Origin: Maricaulis maris
GTDB taxonomy: Bacteria; Pseudomonadota; Alphaproteobacteria; Caulobacterales; Maricaulaceae
Length of the DNA: 64,000 nt
Assembly: GCF_003634045.1 (NCBI RefSeq)
Contig: NZ_RBIM01000005.1
Coordinates: 334,193-398,192 of the forward strand
Reading direction: 5' to 3'
Part shown: positions 61,922 to 64,000 of the stretch, in pieces
Numbering within the stretch: position 1 is the first letter of the stretch
Layout: every line of letters starts with the position of its first letter
Position numbers and translations under genes: made by a program
The notes under the pieces: model-generated
Seen by the model: only the letters and a program-made list of their open reading frames with translations
Told to the model about the DNA's origin: nothing
Databases searched by the model: none

Positions 61922-62575
61922 TCAGGCGCCGGCGCCCGGGTTGATCGGGCAGACCACGCCGGTACCGCCAATGCCGCAATAACCGGACGGGTTCTTGGCC
62001 AGGTATTGCTGGTGATAATCCTCGGCATAATAGAAGGGGCCAGCCGCTGTGATCTCGGTCGTGATTGCACCGAGGTCTGCCTTGTCGAGACCGGTCTGGT
62101 AGCGCGCCGCTGACTGGCGGGCGAGGGCGAGTTGGTCCGAGGTGGTGGCATAGATCGCCGAGCGGTATTGCGTGCCGCGATCATTGCCTTGCCGCATGCC
62201 CTGGGTGGGGTCGTGGCTTTCCCAGAAAATCTTCAACACGCCATCCAGCGTGATCACGGCCGGATCGAAGATCACGCGCACCAGTTCGGCATGGCCGGTG
62301 GCGCCGCTGCAGGTCTCTTCATAGGTCGGGTTCGGCGTTGAGCCACCGCCATAGCCGACCGCCGTATGCCAGACACCCGGTGCCTCCCAGAACAGGCGCT
62401 CGGCCCCCCAGAAACAGCCCAGGCCGAGGAATATCTCCTGCAGGCCGTCGGGCACGGCCACCTTGATGTCACGCCCGGTGATGAAATGGGTCGGCGCGGT
62501 CGCGATGGCCTCGCTGCGACCGGCCAGGGCCTGGTCGGCGGGAATGATTCGGGATTTCCAGACAGGGTCTGACAT
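61922..62575 (-). CDS. msrA: Peptide methionine sulfoxide reductase A
   Basis: 217 residues. The catalytic cysteine C54 is in GLGCFWGAE, with [26 protein letters not shown] and [14 protein letters not shown] supporting MsrA. Two further cysteines near the C-terminus ([12 protein letters not shown]) can resolve the sulfenic intermediate. It repairs oxidised methionine S-sulfoxide in the cytoplasm; no signal peptide is seen. Confidence 0.94.
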   Translation of the reverse strand: MSDPVWKSRIIPADQALAGRSEAIATAPTHFITGRDIKVAVPDGLQEIFLGLGCFWGAERLFWEAPGVWHTAVGYGGGSTPNPTYEETCSGATGHAELVRVIFDPAVITLDGVLKIFWESHDPTQGMRQGNDRGTQYRSAIYATTSDQLALARQSAARYQTGLDKADLGAITTEITAAGPFYYAEDYHQQYLAKNPSGYCGIGGTGVVCPINPGAGA

Positions 62576-62921
62576 GCGGGGCTCCAAAGCCTTGAGGTGT
62601 CGCCTGAAGATAAGAGGCTTGCCGGCAAAAACCAGAGCCAGTTGCGGCGATATCCGCCCCGTCACGGCGGGCATTGCAGCGGGGCGTCGACCGGTCGGTG
62701 TGTGGCCGTCCGGAGGCCGTGGCACATGCGCGCGGATGCATCGCGGTCCACCTCAAGTCCCGGCCCTTGCCCCACCCCTTCGCAATATGTGCACAAGACC
62801 TTTTGAGGTGGCCGGGACAGTCATCCCGGGGCGGGCTGTCAAATCTTGCATTCGACGGGTGCGCAAGCTGAGCGAGACGCCTTGCAGGATGCGCCGCGAT
62901 GGGTATAGTCCGCGCCTTCGC
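62576..62921. other. Gene-free region between msrA and tRNA-Ser
   Basis: About 345 bp. It holds the tRNA promoter at its right end and a small CCGGGA/TCCCGG hairpin near 62813-62830. I see no gene or other feature in it. Confidence 0.45.
62882..62909 (+). promoter_or_regulatory. Promoter of tRNA-Ser
   Basis: TTGCAG (62882-62887), 16-bp spacer, TATAGT (62904-62909), 12 bp before the mature tRNA 5' end. Confidence 0.65.
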
Positions 62922-63011
62922 GGTGAGGTGGCCGAGTGGTCGAAGGCGCACGCCTGGAACGCGTGTAGGCGGGTAACCGTCTCGTGGGTTCGAATCCCAC
63001 CCTCACCGCCA
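62922..63011 (+). tRNA. tRNA-Ser (anticodon GGA)
   Basis: 90 nt including an encoded CCA end. The acceptor stem is GGTGAGG/CCTCACC with G as discriminator. The anticodon arm is CACGC-CTGGAAC-GCGTG, giving GGA, which reads UCC and UCU. A long variable arm is present, as expected for serine tRNA, and the T arm is GTGGGTTCGAATCCCAC. Confidence 0.96.
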
Positions 63012-63067
63012 CATATCTTCTTGAAATAATTAGATAAAATGGCGCCGCACAATTCCCGCGGCGTTTC

Positions 63068-63288
63068 CGCGGCTTCGTGGATACTTCCTTGCATGGAGAC
63101 TTGGGTGTCTCGGCGATCTTCGTCACTGCTCACGCGTCCGCCCGCATCATTTCAACCACGACCGATCCCTCGAGCGCCGTTCCAGATTCAAAAACCTTCG
63201 CAATGCCGCTCTCATCGAAAGGCGCGAATTGCTGCTGGCCAAAGGCTATGCGAGCGCCGACATTCGAGACTTGTCCGCTTTAGTTTGA
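63068..63288 (+). pseudogene. Possible decayed response-regulator receiver fragment
   Basis: In one frame, GTG at 63077 gives [19 protein letters not shown], which looks like a receiver-domain phospho-site followed directly by the later strand, with the middle missing. A second frame carries a coherent helical tail (HDRSLERRSRFKNLRNAALI and on) that ends with TGA at 63286-63288. Together they fit a deleted, frameshifted remnant. The rest of 63012-63329 shows nothing I can name. Chance resemblance remains possible. Confidence 0.28.
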
Positions 63289-63329
63289 CACCACCTTTTT
63301 GAGACCAGTCCGGTTTTGTCTGGTTCCTC

Positions 63330-63758
63330 CTAGCGATCCCTCAGATCCGGCGTCGGCCGGAACACGAAAAGCTTGAGCAACGAGAAAATGCTCACGGCTG
63401 CTGCAATCATGGCCACGATTTGGGAGATGATATGGGGCAGGCCAAGCTGGAAGGTCAGGCCGTACAGGACTGCAATCTGCACCACATAGCCCACGCCATA
63501 GGCGGCAATATACCTGATGAAGGCGGTATGGTGTGTCGACTTGTCGCGGAAAGACCAGCCCTTGTTGAGAATATAGGTCACCACAATGCCGGTGGAGTAG
63601 CCGATGCTGCTGGCAGTCACCTCGTGAACGCCGAGAGCCGTCAGTCCCGCATAAAGAGCCAGCAGGGCGAGATTGGTACTGCCGCCTACGATCAGATAGC
63701 GAACGGCTGGTCGCTCGATAATGGCGTATATAAGTTTGGGAAATTTATTGCGCGTCAT
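63330..63758 (-). CDS. GtrA-family membrane protein
   Basis: 142 residues with four membrane helices. AVRYLIVGGSTNLALLALY at the start, YILNKGWSFRD in the middle and FVFRP near the end match GtrA, a small membrane protein involved in moving polyprenyl-linked sugars across the membrane. The ATG at 63758 gives the usual N-terminus; a TTG at 63776 is less likely. No glycosyltransferase partner is adjacent within the window. Local A/T content upstream is higher than average. Confidence 0.85.
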   Translation of the reverse strand: MTRNKFPKLIYAIIERPAVRYLIVGGSTNLALLALYAGLTALGVHEVTASSIGYSTGIVVTYILNKGWSFRDKSTHHTAFIRYIAAYGVGYVVQIAVLYGLTFQLGLPHIISQIVAMIAAAVSIFSLLKLFVFRPTPDLRDR

Positions 63759-63905
63759 AGATGCACTTGAAACCAACGAGTTTACGCTCTTAGAAGAACG
63801 CAGGTCATACCAATGCAGAAAATATAGTCAACGGAGATGGCAACCTCCAATATGATAACAACCGCGGTTCGGGAGAGACCATTTAAATGTAGCGCCAAGT
63901 TCGAA
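63759..63905. other. AT-richer region between GtrA and the IS5-type element
   Basis: About 150 bp with the GtrA promoter region. GAGACCATTTAAATGTAGCGC near 63876-63896 lies just outside the transposase stop and may be the terminal inverted repeat of the insertion sequence; the partner end is beyond the window. Confidence 0.35.
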
Positions 63906-64000
63906 CTAGGTCGTGGGCTCATAAGTTCTGATCCAGAGACGCGCTGAGGCGAGAGCGACGGCAGCGAGGAAGTTTCTGGCGAGCTTGTCGAAGCGGGTGG
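63906..64000 (-). mobile_element. 3' end of an IS5-family insertion sequence transposase
   Basis: The last 30 codons of a frame entering from the right edge: RFDKLARNFLAAVALASARL is the typical IS5-family DDE transposase C-terminus, followed by WIRTYEPTT and a TAG stop at 63906-63908. The element sits about 0.9 kb from tRNA-Ser, beside decayed DNA and GtrA, which suggests a plastic region at this edge. Confidence 0.82.

Noticed and set aside
1..64000. CRISPR array, riboswitch or rRNA genes
   Set aside because: I saw no regularly spaced direct repeats, no riboswitch core that I recognise and no rRNA sequence.

Overview
The window is high-GC DNA with the gene content of a free-living, heterotrophic alphaproteobacterium, probably a marine Caulobacterales/Maricaulis-type organism. 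That placement is inferred from large carbohydrate-type TonB-dependent receptors, Tat-exported lipoproteins, a TRAP carrier, glk next to eda (Entner-Doudoroff), an Fds-type formate dehydrogenase and frequent ATGA/TGATG gene overlaps. No ribosomal marker is present to prove it.

Layout. 1-1364: 5' end of a formate dehydrogenase operon (fdsG, fdsB, running off the left edge). 1619-5594: LuxR-type response regulator facing a hybrid histidine kinase, which lies behind a GPH sugar symporter. 5746-7623: CPA2 cation/proton antiporter. 8052-25891: a pectin/uronate utilisation locus. 25974-29002: two exported lipoproteins (amidohydrolase, sugar isomerase-like). 29070-36288: seven co-directional genes built around a MoxR ATPase and a DUF58 protein. 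36491-38097: glk-eda. 38176-43457: putP and the proline biosynthesis genes proA, proC and proB. 43553-46542: tesB, a lone HEPN/Abi-like gene and a thiolase. 46967-56084: GPH symporter, SCP2-type thiolase with its DUF35 partner, MFS carrier, a second TonB-dependent receptor and a DUF1593 protein. 56581-63011: housekeeping genes (lepA, peroxiredoxin, serA, serB, msrA, tRNA-Ser). 63012-64000: decayed DNA, a GtrA gene and the 3' end of an IS5-type transposase at the right edge.

The main biological unit is the uronate locus. Five near-identical 16-bp sites (core ACCGGTGTCATT) lie in front of the TonB receptor/esterase unit (two sites), between uxaA and a lacI-family gene, in front of uxaC-rpiB-like-kduD, and between the pectate lyase/TRAP operon and a divergent hydratase gene. 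I infer one LacI-type regulator controlling binding and uptake across the outer membrane, surface depolymerisation, de-esterification, TRAP import and conversion of galacturonate and unsaturated uronate to KDG and KDPG. Eda, encoded elsewhere in the window under a different palindrome, would finish the route. A tagaturonate reductase (UxaB) and an unsaturated galacturonidase are not seen here.

The best candidate for an uncharacterised system is the tightly coupled operon DUF4129-like / DUF4350 / MoxR / DUF58 / SpoIIM-like / RDD / polytopic membrane protein. It looks like a membrane-anchored AAA+ chaperone machine with no known substrate.
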